Origin: JANNVK01 sp031430435
Lineage (GTDB): Bacteria; Acidobacteriota; Blastocatellia; Pyrinomonadales; Pyrinomonadaceae
Direction: 5' to 3'
Assembly (NCBI GenBank): GCA_031430435.1
Contig: JANPBM010000099.1
Location: forward strand, 1 to 64,000
DNA length: 64,000 nt
Within the stretch, counting starts at the first letter, position 1, and every line of letters starts with the position of its first letter. The position numbers and the translations under genes were made by a program. The notes below the pieces were generated by a model. The model searched no databases. It worked only from the letters and a program-made list of their open reading frames with translations, and had not been told where the DNA came from. Positions 41,722 to 50,126 of this stretch are shown here, piece after piece.

Positions 41722-42507
41722 TTAATTTATCGGGAAAACGGCTTTTTGCTCGGTCGGCGGTTTATCGTTCGGGTAACAAACTTTTTCTAAAAATAAACCC
41801 GACGGCGGAGCAGTTAATTTGGCGGGAATTGCCGTTGGTTTCAGCAAAAAAGTTGACATCGAATTCGGCGAAAGTTTTCCGCGTCCGATTTCCGCCAATG
41901 TTCCGACCAATCTTCGCACCATTTTCCACAAAAAATGATTCGCCGTAACGCGGAAACAAATCACGTCGCCGTCAACAAAAACTTCGGCACTGCGAACGAT
42001 GGCGATTGTCGGTTCGCGTTCGTCTTCAACCTCGCAAAACGAGCGAAAATTATGTTTTCCGATGATTGATTCCGTCGCTTGGCTCATCAAACTCGGACTT
42101 AATTGGTCTTTAATCCACCACACATAATTTTTGCCGAAAGCCGTTCGCCGTTGCGAAATTTGATAAATATAAGTCCGCGAAACGGCATCGTGCCGAGCGT
42201 GAAATTCGTTGGTCGCATTTTGGATTCGCTTAACGTTGATGTTGTGCGGAAGCCTGTCGTTTAATGCAAATTGAAGCTGTTTCGGACGAAAATCTTCTTC
42301 GGAATCTCTGACGCGAAGATGTGCAACTTGATGAATTGCGTGAACGCCCGCATCTGTGCGACCCGCACCCGAAAGTTCGACTCGTTGCTCAAAAACTGCT
42401 TCCGCCGCGTTCAATAATTCGCCTTGCACCGAACGTGCGTTCCGCTGCATTTGCCAACCGCGATACGCCGTTCCGTCATATTCAATATCTATTTTCCAAG
42501 TTTGCAT
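41722..42507 (-). CDS. truA: tRNA pseudouridine(38-40) synthase
   Basis: 261 aa. Family landmarks: EYDGTAYRGWQMQRNARSVQ, the catalytic loop LSGAGRTDAGVHAIHQVAHL with the nucleophilic Asp (about Asp52), LPHNINVKRI, HARHDAVSRTYIYQI, and NHFLWKMVRRLVGTLAEIGRG. It isomerises uridines in the anticodon stem of many tRNAs. It is followed at the start side by the ferredoxin gene, with about 32 bp between. Confidence 0.96.
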   Translation of the reverse strand: MQTWKIDIEYDGTAYRGWQMQRNARSVQGELLNAAEAVFEQRVELSGAGRTDAGVHAIHQVAHLRVRDSEEDFRPKQLQFALNDRLPHNINVKRIQNATNEFHARHDAVSRTYIYQISQRRTAFGKNYVWWIKDQLSPSLMSQATESIIGKHNFRSFCEVEDEREPTIAIVRSAEVFVDGDVICFRVTANHFLWKMVRRLVGTLAEIGRGKLSPNSMSTFLLKPTAIPAKLTAPPSGLFLEKVCYPNDKPPTEQKAVFPIN

Positions 42508-42539
42508 TAGGTTTTAGAATGAAGAAATTTTGCCTTTGT

Positions 42540-42776
42540 TTACTGTCCGTCGTTGCCGATTGCCTCAACCGGACAAGCGTCCATTGCTTCTTCGCAAAGT
42601 TCAAATTCTTCGGCGGTTTCGGGTTGTTTATGGACAAACGAATAGCCGTTTTCATCAAAACGAGTGAAGTTTTTAGGCGAAGTATCGCGGCACACATCGC
42701 AATCGATGCATTGATTATCAACGTAGTATTTGCCTTTCGCGTTTTCCGGTAATTTATCTGTAATTTCTGCCATCAA
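42540..42776 (-). CDS. Single-cluster [4Fe-4S] ferredoxin
   Basis: 78 aa (Met1 or Met2 start). The cluster ligands are CIDCDVCRDTSP and, near the end, ACPVEAIG: CxxCxxC plus CP, the usual bacterial mono-cluster ferredoxin. Acidic, with no signal. It may transfer electrons in the cytoplasm to an unknown partner. It is between truA and nadA, but a strong palindrome (42783-42852) lies between it and nadA. Confidence 0.9.
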   Translation of the reverse strand: MMAEITDKLPENAKGKYYVDNQCIDCDVCRDTSPKNFTRFDENGYSFVHKQPETAEEFELCEEAMDACPVEAIGNDGQ

Positions 42777-42782
42777 TTTTAG

Positions 42783-42852
42783 TTTTCAGAGTTGTAGAGT
42801 TACGGAGTTGCAGAGTTATTCAACTTACTCTGCAACTCCGTAACTCTGAAAA
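42783..42852. repeat. Palindromic intergenic element with 21-bp perfect stem
   Basis: AGAGTTACGGAGTTGCAGAG (42796-42815) with one further base pairs exactly to 42827-42847 across a 10-base loop (TATTCAACTT). Outside it, TTTTCAGAGTT (42783-42793) is the reverse complement of AACTCTGAAAA (42842-42852), so two alternative pairings exist. It occupies the whole gap between nadA and the ferredoxin gene. Confidence 0.85.
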
Positions 42853-42853
42853 C

Positions 42854-43966
42854 TCAATACTTTTTCTCGGTTAAATCTATCATTCTTTGCAACGCAATGT
42901 TTGCAAAATGTTTGGTTTCATCGTCAACAATAATTTCGTTGACCACGTTTCCGTCCAATAGATTTTCCATTGCCCAACACAAATTTTGCGGGGCGATTCG
43001 ATACATTGTCGCACACATACACAAATCGGGTGCAAGCAGTTGAATATGCTTATCGGGAAATTTTTTCGCCAACCGATTAACCAAATTTACTTCTGTGCCG
43101 ACTGCCCACTTTGTGCCGCTTTCGGCTTTCTCGATTGTGTTGATGATGAACGATGTTGAGCCGTTAAGATCTGATTTTTCAACAACTTCAATCGGACATT
43201 CAGGATGCACAATGACGTTAATTTCTGCAACATCTGCACGAACTTTATCAACGTGCCACGCTTTGAATCTGCCGTGAACCGAGCAATGTCCTTTCCACAA
43301 AATAACCTTAGCGTTGTGTAAGTCTTCTTCCGAATTTCCGCCAAGTTCTTCGTGCGGATTCCACAAAACCATTTTTTCAAGCGGAATTCCGAATTTTGCA
43401 CCTGTGTTTCTGCCAAGATGCTGATCGGGAAAAAAGAGCATTTTGTCGAATTCTTTCAAGTAATGATCGAACAACGGAATTGCGTTCGACGAAGTGCAGA
43501 CAACACCGTCGTTTCGCCCGCAAAACGCTTTAATCGCGGCGGTCGAATTCATATAGGTTATCGGAGCAACTTTGTTTTTTAACACGCCGATTTCACGCAG
43601 TTGTTCCCAACAATCTTCAACTTGGTCAACGTTCGCCATATCAGCCATCGAACAGCCTGCACCAAGATCGGGCAAAATAACGTGCTGCAAATCTTTGCCG
43701 ACAATATCCGCCGATTCCGCCATAAAATGCACACCGCAAAAAACGATATATTCGGCATCGGTTTGGCTCGCCATTACCGAAAGCTGATAAGAATCGCCCG
43801 TTAAATCTGCGTGTTTGATAACGTCGTCGCGTTGGTAATGATGACCGAGAATGACGACCCGTTTGCCTAATTCGGCACGAGCGAACTCGATGCGTTCGGC
43901 AAGTTCGGTGTCGTCCATTACCAAATAATCTTCAATTTGTCTGATTTCTTCTAAAACGGCTGACAT
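42854..43966 (-). CDS. nadA: Quinolinate synthase A
   Basis: 370 aa from the ATG at 43966 (a TTG 15 bp upstream is less likely). Parts: RVVILGHHYQRDDVIKHADL, TGDSYQLSVMASQTDAEY, VFCGVHFMAESADI (first cluster Cys), NSTAAIKAFCGRNDGVVCTSSN (second), HPECPIEV and CMCATMYRIAPQN (third). This is the [4Fe-4S] enzyme that condenses iminoaspartate with DHAP for NAD synthesis. The other genes of the pathway (nadB, nadC) are not in the window. Confidence 0.96.
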   Translation of the reverse strand: MSAVLEEIRQIEDYLVMDDTELAERIEFARAELGKRVVILGHHYQRDDVIKHADLTGDSYQLSVMASQTDAEYIVFCGVHFMAESADIVGKDLQHVILPDLGAGCSMADMANVDQVEDCWEQLREIGVLKNKVAPITYMNSTAAIKAFCGRNDGVVCTSSNAIPLFDHYLKEFDKMLFFPDQHLGRNTGAKFGIPLEKMVLWNPHEELGGNSEEDLHNAKVILWKGHCSVHGRFKAWHVDKVRADVAEINVIVHPECPIEVVEKSDLNGSTSFIINTIEKAESGTKWAVGTEVNLVNRLAKKFPDKHIQLLAPDLCMCATMYRIAPQNLCWAMENLLDGNVVNEIIVDDETKHFANIALQRMIDLTEKKY

Positions 43967-44035
43967 AGTTTTAAACTGCAAATTATTTCAAACTTTGCAA
44001 AGAAAATGATGGCATTTTAAGAAACTTATCGCAAG

Positions 44036-44110
44036 CAAAAAATTAACAGGATAAACAAGATTTTCAGGATAAATCATATTATCCAAATCCTGTTCATCCT
44101 GTGTATCTTG
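44036..44110. repeat. Dispersed palindromic ACAGGAT-type repeat
   Basis: TTAACAGGATAAACAAGATT and TTCAGGATAAAT on the left face ATTATCC, AATCCTGTTCATCCTGTG and TATCTTGTTAA on the right. It is an imperfect hairpin with phased CAGGAT units about 12 bases apart. This kind of hairpin occurs in intergenic gaps of many bacteria; here it sits between nadA and gyrB, both minus strand, and could end gyrB transcripts. Confidence 0.7.
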
Positions 44111-44123
44111 TTAAAATTACCCA

Positions 44124-46544
44124 TTAAACGTCCAAGTTTTTCACGTCTAAAGCGTTGTCTTCAATAAACTTACGACGCGGTTCAACTTGGTCGCCCATCA
44201 AAATTGTGAAAATTGCATCGGTTTCAATTGCGTCTTCAATTTGAACTTGTAACAGCGTTCGTTTTTCCGGATCCATCGTTGTTTCCCAAAGTTGTTCGGG
44301 GTTCATTTCGCCCAAACCTTTGTAACGCTGAATCGTCAAATCTTTTTTCGCCGTGATTAAAACTTTTTCGAGCAAATCTTCACGCGTCGCAATTTCTTCT
44401 TCTTTGTCGCCTTCCGTTACCAAAAACGGAGCCGGAAACTCGTGTTCAAACATCAAACGAAGTTCAAGCGCTTTATTGAATTCGACATAACTTGCCGTGT
44501 TCCAATCAAACAAAATCGAATGTCCGACAACAGGCGTGATTTCGATTTCCAAAAGCCCGTGTTCTTCGTCCGTCAAAAGCTCGGTTTTGTAACCGATTTC
44601 CGCAAGTTTTCCTTCGATTCTGAGCATTAACTCTTCGTTTTCAAAAACTTTGCGAAGTTTGCGTTTGTCGGTCATCAAAATTCCTTCTTTACCGCTAAAT
44701 GCTTCAATCAAAGCATTTAACAATCTTGAATCATTGCCCAAACGACGCGAAAATCGTTCGCAATAACGTTTATATTCGGTAACTTGTTCAAGCAATTTCG
44801 ACAACTTTGCACCTTCGACCGATTTTCCCGTTGAAACGGATTTAACCGCAATATCGCCCGAAGATTGCCGCATCATATATCGCAACATTGATTTTTCGTC
44901 TTTGATATACTCTTCTTTTTTACCGCGTTTCACTTTGTAAAGCGGCGGCTGCGAAATGTAAATATATCCGTTTTCAACCAATTCGGGCATTTGACGATAG
45001 AAAAATGTCAGCAACAAAGTTCTGATGTGGCTTCCGTCAACATCAGCGTCCGTCATGAGACATATTTTGTGATAACGCAATTTCGTAACATCAAAATCTT
45101 CGCGTCCGATGCCTGTGCCAAGTGCGGTGATCAACGCTTTGATTTCGCCGTGTCCGAGCATTTTGTCGAAACGCGATTTTTCAACGTTCAAAATTTTACC
45201 TTTTAACGGCAAAACTGCTTGGTTTTTGCGGTCGCGTCCTTGCTTTGCCGAACCGCCGGCGGAATCTCCTTCGACGATATAAATTTCAGATAAAGCGGGA
45301 TCTTTTTCTTGGCAATCGGCAAGTTTTCCGGGCAGAGTTGAACCGCCGAGAATGCTTTTGCGGACGATTTCGCGGGCTTTTCTCGCCGCTTCTCTGGCAC
45401 GAGCCGCGTCAACTGCTTTGCCGACAATTTTCTTCGCTACGATCGGATTTTGCTCAAAGAATTCGCCTAATTTTTCGTTCAAAAATGATTCTACTGCACC
45501 TTTTACATCGGAATTAAGTTTGCCTTTGGTTTGTCCTTCAAATTGCGGTTGCGGCAGTTTTACCGAAATAATAGCGACTAAACCTTCGCGGACATCGTCG
45601 CCCGAAAGCGAAGTTTTGAAGTTTTTGGATAAACCCGAACTGTTTGCGTAAGCGTTAATTGTGCGGGTAATTGCTCCGCGAAAACCTGCTAAGTGAGTTC
45701 CGCCGTCAACCGTGTTGATGTTATTGGCGAACGAATAGACTTTTTCATCGTACGAATCGTTGTACTGCATCGCAATTTCGATTGAAAGAGCGTCGCTGAT
45801 TTGTTCAAAATAGAGCGGTTCATCGTGAACGGCAGATTTATTTTTGTTCAAATGGTTGACAAATTCCGAGATTCCGCCTTTGTAATAAAATTCGTGCTTT
45901 TTCTCGGTTTCTTCGCGTTCGTCGGTAATGTTGATGCGAATTCCTTTATTCAAAAAGGCTTTTTCACGCAGACGTTCGGATAATTTATCAAAACTGTATT
46001 CGCTTACGTCAAAAATTGTTGAATCGGGTTTGAAAGTGATTTTCGTGCCGCGTTTGGTCGTTTTGCCGGTTTCAACCAATTTGCTGTTCGAAATTCCGGT
46101 CGTAAATTCCATTTCGTGCGTTTTTCCGTCTCGCCAAATTTCAACTTTCAGCCATTCGGACAAAAAGTTTACGCACGATACGCCGACACCGTGCAATCCG
46201 CCCGAAACTTTGTACGAATTTGAATCGAATTTTCCGCCCGCGTGAAGAACCGTTAAGACGACTTCGGCGGCTGAAATTCCGAATTGTTCGATGATTCCGG
46301 TCGGAATTCCGCGTCCGTTATCAACCACGGTAATCGAATTATCCATGTGAATCATCACGTCAATCGTGTCGCAATGTCCCGCCAGTGCTTCGTCAACCGA
46401 ATTATCCACAACCTCATAAACCAAATGGTGTAAACCAATCTCGCTGGTTGAGCCGATATACATTGCCGGTCTGAGGCGAACGGCTTCGCGTCCTTCTAAC
46501 GCGGTAATCGAATCTTCGTCGTATTCTTTTTTTGCTTCTGCCAA
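44124..46544 (-). CDS. gyrB: DNA gyrase subunit B
   Basis: 806 aa, TTG start at 46544 with AGAGGT about 9 bases upstream. GHKL ATPase: EGREAVRLRPAMYIGSTSEI, VVDNSVDEALAGHCD, VDNGRGIPTGI, SGGLHGVGVSCVNFLS. Toprim: YIVEGDSAGGSAKQGRDRK and LMTDADVDGSHIRTLLLTFF (DxD metal site). C-terminal RYKGLGEMNPEQLWETTMD. It is a complete type IIA topoisomerase subunit that supercoils DNA with GyrA. It is a single-gene unit; gyrA is not in the window. Confidence 0.97.
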   Translation of the reverse strand: MAEAKKEYDEDSITALEGREAVRLRPAMYIGSTSEIGLHHLVYEVVDNSVDEALAGHCDTIDVMIHMDNSITVVDNGRGIPTGIIEQFGISAAEVVLTVLHAGGKFDSNSYKVSGGLHGVGVSCVNFLSEWLKVEIWRDGKTHEMEFTTGISNSKLVETGKTTKRGTKITFKPDSTIFDVSEYSFDKLSERLREKAFLNKGIRINITDEREETEKKHEFYYKGGISEFVNHLNKNKSAVHDEPLYFEQISDALSIEIAMQYNDSYDEKVYSFANNINTVDGGTHLAGFRGAITRTINAYANSSGLSKNFKTSLSGDDVREGLVAIISVKLPQPQFEGQTKGKLNSDVKGAVESFLNEKLGEFFEQNPIVAKKIVGKAVDAARAREAARKAREIVRKSILGGSTLPGKLADCQEKDPALSEIYIVEGDSAGGSAKQGRDRKNQAVLPLKGKILNVEKSRFDKMLGHGEIKALITALGTGIGREDFDVTKLRYHKICLMTDADVDGSHIRTLLLTFFYRQMPELVENGYIYISQPPLYKVKRGKKEEYIKDEKSMLRYMMRQSSGDIAVKSVSTGKSVEGAKLSKLLEQVTEYKRYCERFSRRLGNDSRLLNALIEAFSGKEGILMTDKRKLRKVFENEELMLRIEGKLAEIGYKTELLTDEEHGLLEIEITPVVGHSILFDWNTASYVEFNKALELRLMFEHEFPAPFLVTEGDKEEEIATREDLLEKVLITAKKDLTIQRYKGLGEMNPEQLWETTMDPEKRTLLQVQIEDAIETDAIFTILMGDQVEPRRKFIEDNALDVKNLDV

Positions 46545-46796
46545 TTTAGTAACCTCTTTATCAAATATTTTCGTTAAACAGGCATTTATTTTAGCATATT
46601 TTTATTGATTTTTACAGCGTGGAAGCTGTGTCCGCAACGTATTCAAGCGGCGATTAACTTATTTGTTTTTTTATATTTACAAACAACTATTTTACTAATT
46701 TGATCTGACTCTGAATCAATGAAAAATAACTCTGATTCTGGTAGCGTGAAGATACTCGCTCAAAATTGAAGTTTATCTAAAATTTTGAACTGTGTT

Positions 46797-47786
46797 TTAC
46801 AAGTCCGGATTCTCTGATAATTTATTTAATGTTTCTTGAAGTTTGTGAGTATTAAATTTTTTGTAAATATCATCAACTTGGGATTTTATTGTCGCAAGTG
46901 ATGTACTTAAATCATCAGCAATCATTTGTTGTGTCATATCGTCCAATAACATTTTCAGTATTCTAATTTGGTATGGAGTTAGATTTGAGTGTTTTTCAAT
47001 TAAACTTTTATCAATTCTTCCAAATAGATAGATATGTTCTCTTGAAATTTCACTGTTCAGTTTATCCTGAATATGTTTAAGATAACTTTTGACTGTGTTT
47101 TCAGTTAATCCAAGTGCCTTAGCGATTTCACTTCGTTTATAACCTTGACAACGTAAATCAAATACTTGTAATTGTTGTTGTGAGAAAGGTTTGTCAGTTT
47201 GATTTTGCCACCAAACTTGTCTCATTTGCAAAATCTGCTCACCAACTGCATTTAACATTAACTTTTCTCTTGAATTAAAAGGTTTCTGACCAATAAATTT
47301 TCGCAAACAGAAACACCAAAAATCATTTTTATCAATTTGTAGCCATAAAAAACTAAGTTCGTCTATTTTAGCAAATCGAGCTAAAACTCCAATTATATTT
47401 CTAGTGATTATTTCCTTATCAAGGAGTTCATCTATTGTTACAAACCCAAATTTTTGGTTTGAGTACTTTTCATATATTGCTTGTTCTATTTTAGAAGAAG
47501 AGCTGTTTATATGTTTTGCCCACCTTTTCTTTAGTCGTTCAGGCGGATCTTCGTTATGAATGAAGCTATAAACTTTTCCTTTTTCACCCTTACGATTTGT
47601 GATAGAAAAGAAACGATTCATCCAAAGTACTGTCGAATAACCATTGACAGAAAATGTTTCAACAATTTCTTTTAAGGCAATTTTACGGAAAAGGTAAGGA
47701 TTACTAATCTTACTCAATTTATCTAATAATTCGTTGACTATTAGATACTCTTCTTCTGTAAGTTTTTGAATAATGTCTGAGTTCAT
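46797..47786 (-). CDS. Regulator with two LuxR-type HTH domains
   Basis: 329 aa. The N-terminal 200 residues have no recognised domain; they are rich in Trp/Phe (FLWLQIDKNDFWCFCLRK) and could be a ligand or PAS-like sensor. Two GerE-like HTH units follow in tandem: about residues 203-250 (QQQLQVFDLRCQGYKRSEIA, then KALGLTENTVKSYLKHIQDK) and about 268-320 (LTPYQIRILKMLLDDMTQQM, then IADDLSTSLATIKSQVDDIY). Two such units in one chain are unusual. The gene lies in an AT-rich patch and faces away from a small secreted protein gene; regulation of that gene or of itself is possible, unproven. Confidence 0.85.
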   Translation of the reverse strand: MNSDIIQKLTEEEYLIVNELLDKLSKISNPYLFRKIALKEIVETFSVNGYSTVLWMNRFFSITNRKGEKGKVYSFIHNEDPPERLKKRWAKHINSSSSKIEQAIYEKYSNQKFGFVTIDELLDKEIITRNIIGVLARFAKIDELSFLWLQIDKNDFWCFCLRKFIGQKPFNSREKLMLNAVGEQILQMRQVWWQNQTDKPFSQQQLQVFDLRCQGYKRSEIAKALGLTENTVKSYLKHIQDKLNSEISREHIYLFGRIDKSLIEKHSNLTPYQIRILKMLLDDMTQQMIADDLSTSLATIKSQVDDIYKKFNTHKLQETLNKLSENPDL

Positions 47787-47984
47787 GGCAAAAAAAACTT
47801 AAAAGCAACTTTAGGGTGTATTTTTAATACTTTACTTAAATTATCTTTTTATAAGTAAAGAACGAGATTTAATTTTTAATATGGTAAACAAATTAGCATA
47901 TTTACAATAACAAAACAACGCTTTGTTGAAACATTATATTTCGTCTTTTATGTTTTGATTAAAATTGTAAGGGAGAATAAAAAA

Positions 47985-48512
47985 ATGAAAATGAGTAAAT
48001 TAATTTTGGGTTTGCTGAATTTGTCAGTAATCTTTGCTTCGTTGGCGTTTATTGCAAAAGCCTCAACACCTGTCGAGATTACTAATAATTCAACAACTCG
48101 TAGCGAAAACTTGCAGACAACAAATACGTTCATTCCGTTTGAGTCCGCTAATATTCAAATTAGGCGAACTAGAGATGGAGTTAGAGTTGCTCCTGCAAGT
48201 TCAGGGCAAAATAATGATCGTGTAAAACGCGGAGAATTCTATTCTGTCGAAGTTTTTCACAATACCGACTTTTTTTGTATTCCTGTCGGAGGAATAGTCT
48301 GTAGTCAGCAGATTAGAGAAATTAAAGTTCTTACCTTAGTTAATGGCAGCATTAAAGCAACCAGAAAATTTACTTTGTATGGCTTTAGTAGTTTTTTCAG
48401 TTGGAAAGACATTGTTACAAACGATCCGGCTTTTAGTAACGTGTATTTTGAAGTTTATGGAGAATATGGAATTTTTCTAAAATCCATTAGACTTCCGATA
48501 GGCAGTTATTAA
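47985..48512 (+). CDS. Small secreted protein of unknown function
   Basis: 175 aa from the ATG at 47985 with GGGAG (47971-47975) upstream. Signal peptide LILGLLNLSVIFASLAFIAKA, likely cleaved after Ala. The mature part has a disordered N-terminus and strand-rich section ANIQIRRTRDGVRVAPASSG, FYSVEVFHNTDFFCIPVGGI, VCSQQIREIKVLTLV. The two cysteines could pair. No family recognised. It is AT-rich like its divergent neighbour, the double-HTH regulator. A terminator at 48559-48592 follows. Confidence 0.7.
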   Translation: MKMSKLILGLLNLSVIFASLAFIAKASTPVEITNNSTTRSENLQTTNTFIPFESANIQIRRTRDGVRVAPASSGQNNDRVKRGEFYSVEVFHNTDFFCIPVGGIVCSQQIREIKVLTLVNGSIKATRKFTLYGFSSFFSWKDIVTNDPAFSNVYFEVYGEYGIFLKSIRLPIGSY

Positions 48513-48558
48513 AATTAAGTTGTAAAAAATGATACCTCTTAGTCAACTGACTTTTATT

Positions 48559-48592
48559 AAAAAGACGATTCTGAATTGAGTCGTCTTTTTTT
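48559..48592 (+). terminator. Rho-independent terminator, family of the CGATTC/GAGTCG hairpins
   Basis: AAAAAGACGATTC (48559-48571) pairs with GAGTCGTCTTTTT, loop TGAATT, followed by more T. The stem core matches the hairpins at 41262-41306 and 61441-61470 except for A/T in place of G/C. Confidence 0.85.
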
Positions 48593-48642
48593 GGAAGAAT
48601 CAGTTTTTAACTTTCCGCAAACTTCCGCTAAACTTATCCGTA

Positions 48643-50073
48643 ATGATACTTGCGTTAGACATCGGAACATCGAGCGTGCGTGCGGCAATTTACGATTTTG
48701 CGGGAAATGTGTTGCCTGAAACGGTGGTGAAAAATTCACGGACAGTTAATTTTACGGCTGACGGCGGTGCGGAACTTGTTGCCGAAGAAGCGTTTGCCGA
48801 AGTTATAACCGCCGTGGACGATGTTTTGGCGAAAAGTCCGCATAATGTCTCGGCGGTGGCAATTTCAACGTTTTGGCACAGTTTGGTCGGCGTTGATTCA
48901 GACGGAAATGCGACCACGCCGATTTACACTTGGGCGGAAACTCGTCCGGCAAAATATGTTCAAAAATTGCGTAACGATTTAGACGAAAAAGCGGTTCATA
49001 ACCGAACAGGTTGCAGATTTCATTCAAGCTATTGGACGGCGAAATTATTGTGGCTCAAAGCCGAACACGCCGATATTTTCGATAAAACTGCAAAGTGGCT
49101 TTCGTTCAGTGATTTTTTGTCGCTCAAATTATTCGACAAAGCTGAAACGAGCGTTTCAATGGCGAGCGGAACCGGAATTTTCGATATTCGCAAATGCAGT
49201 TGGGACAACGAGTTAATCGATTATTTACAAATTAAACAGGTAAATCTGCCGAAAATTGCGGATGATAATCAGACTTTTCAAACTGAATATTGGGAACGTT
49301 TGAAAGACGCGAAATGGTTTTTGGCAATCGGCGACGGTGCGGCAAATAATATCGGCGCAGGTTGTTTGACGCTTGAAAAAGGTGCGTTGATGATCGGAAC
49401 TTCGGGAGCAATGCGAGTCGCGTTCAAAGGCGAAATTCCGGCTGAAATTCCAAACGGTCTTTGGTGTTATCGCATTGATAAAACACGGGTTATTGTCGGC
49501 GGTGCGTTGTCTGACGGCGGCGGTTTGTATTTTTGGCTGAAAGAAACTTTGAAGATTGCCGAAGTTGACGACGAAGTTGAAGCGGAAATCGGCAAACGTG
49601 AACCCGATTCGCACGGTTTGACGTTTCTGCCGTTCCTCGCGGGCGAACGCAGTACGGGTTACAACGAAAATGCGACAGGTGCGATTTTAGGATTGACGCA
49701 ACACACAAACGCGGTTGAAATTACGCAAGCCGCAATGGAAAGCGTTGCGTTTCGGTTCGCCGCAATTGTTGATGAACTAAGCAAATTTACGAAGTTGGAA
49801 ACAATTATCGCATCGGGCGGAGCATTGCGTGAATCGCCTGTTTGGACGCAAATAATCGCCGATGTGCTGGCGAAAAATCTTAGTTTGCCCGACACCCGCG
49901 AAGCATCGAGTCGCGGAGTTGTTTTGCTCGCGCTTGAAGCAATCGGAAAAATTGACAACATTGAAAACATAGAAACGCCCGCAGGTTTAAGGTTTACGTT
50001 CGACAAAAAACGGCATGAAGTTTATCGAAACGCAAGACAACGGCACGAAAAATTTTATAAAATGTTAATCTGA
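48643..50073 (+). CDS. FGGY-family carbohydrate kinase (gluconokinase-like)
   Basis: 476 aa. The actin-like ATPase core begins LALDIGTSSVRAAIYDFAGN. Other parts: AISTFWHSLVGVDSDGNATT (sugar-binding Trp-His-Ser), YTWAETRPAKYVQKLRND, SMASGTGIFDIRKCSWDNEL, AIGDGAANNIGAGCL, GGALSDGGGLYFWLKETL. The T-W-x-x-R pattern suits gluconokinase or related FGGY kinases but does not fix the substrate. Cytoplasmic. The downstream Hsp70-like gene is 53 bp away and may be co-transcribed. Confidence 0.88.
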   Translation: MILALDIGTSSVRAAIYDFAGNVLPETVVKNSRTVNFTADGGAELVAEEAFAEVITAVDDVLAKSPHNVSAVAISTFWHSLVGVDSDGNATTPIYTWAETRPAKYVQKLRNDLDEKAVHNRTGCRFHSSYWTAKLLWLKAEHADIFDKTAKWLSFSDFLSLKLFDKAETSVSMASGTGIFDIRKCSWDNELIDYLQIKQVNLPKIADDNQTFQTEYWERLKDAKWFLAIGDGAANNIGAGCLTLEKGALMIGTSGAMRVAFKGEIPAEIPNGLWCYRIDKTRVIVGGALSDGGGLYFWLKETLKIAEVDDEVEAEIGKREPDSHGLTFLPFLAGERSTGYNENATGAILGLTQHTNAVEITQAAMESVAFRFAAIVDELSKFTKLETIIASGGALRESPVWTQIIADVLAKNLSLPDTREASSRGVVLLALEAIGKIDNIENIETPAGLRFTFDKKRHEVYRNARQRHEKFYKMLI

Positions 50074-50126
50074 AAAAGTCTGCAAATTCAACCGCAACTA
50101 AAAAATCTAAAGCAAAATAAATTAAA

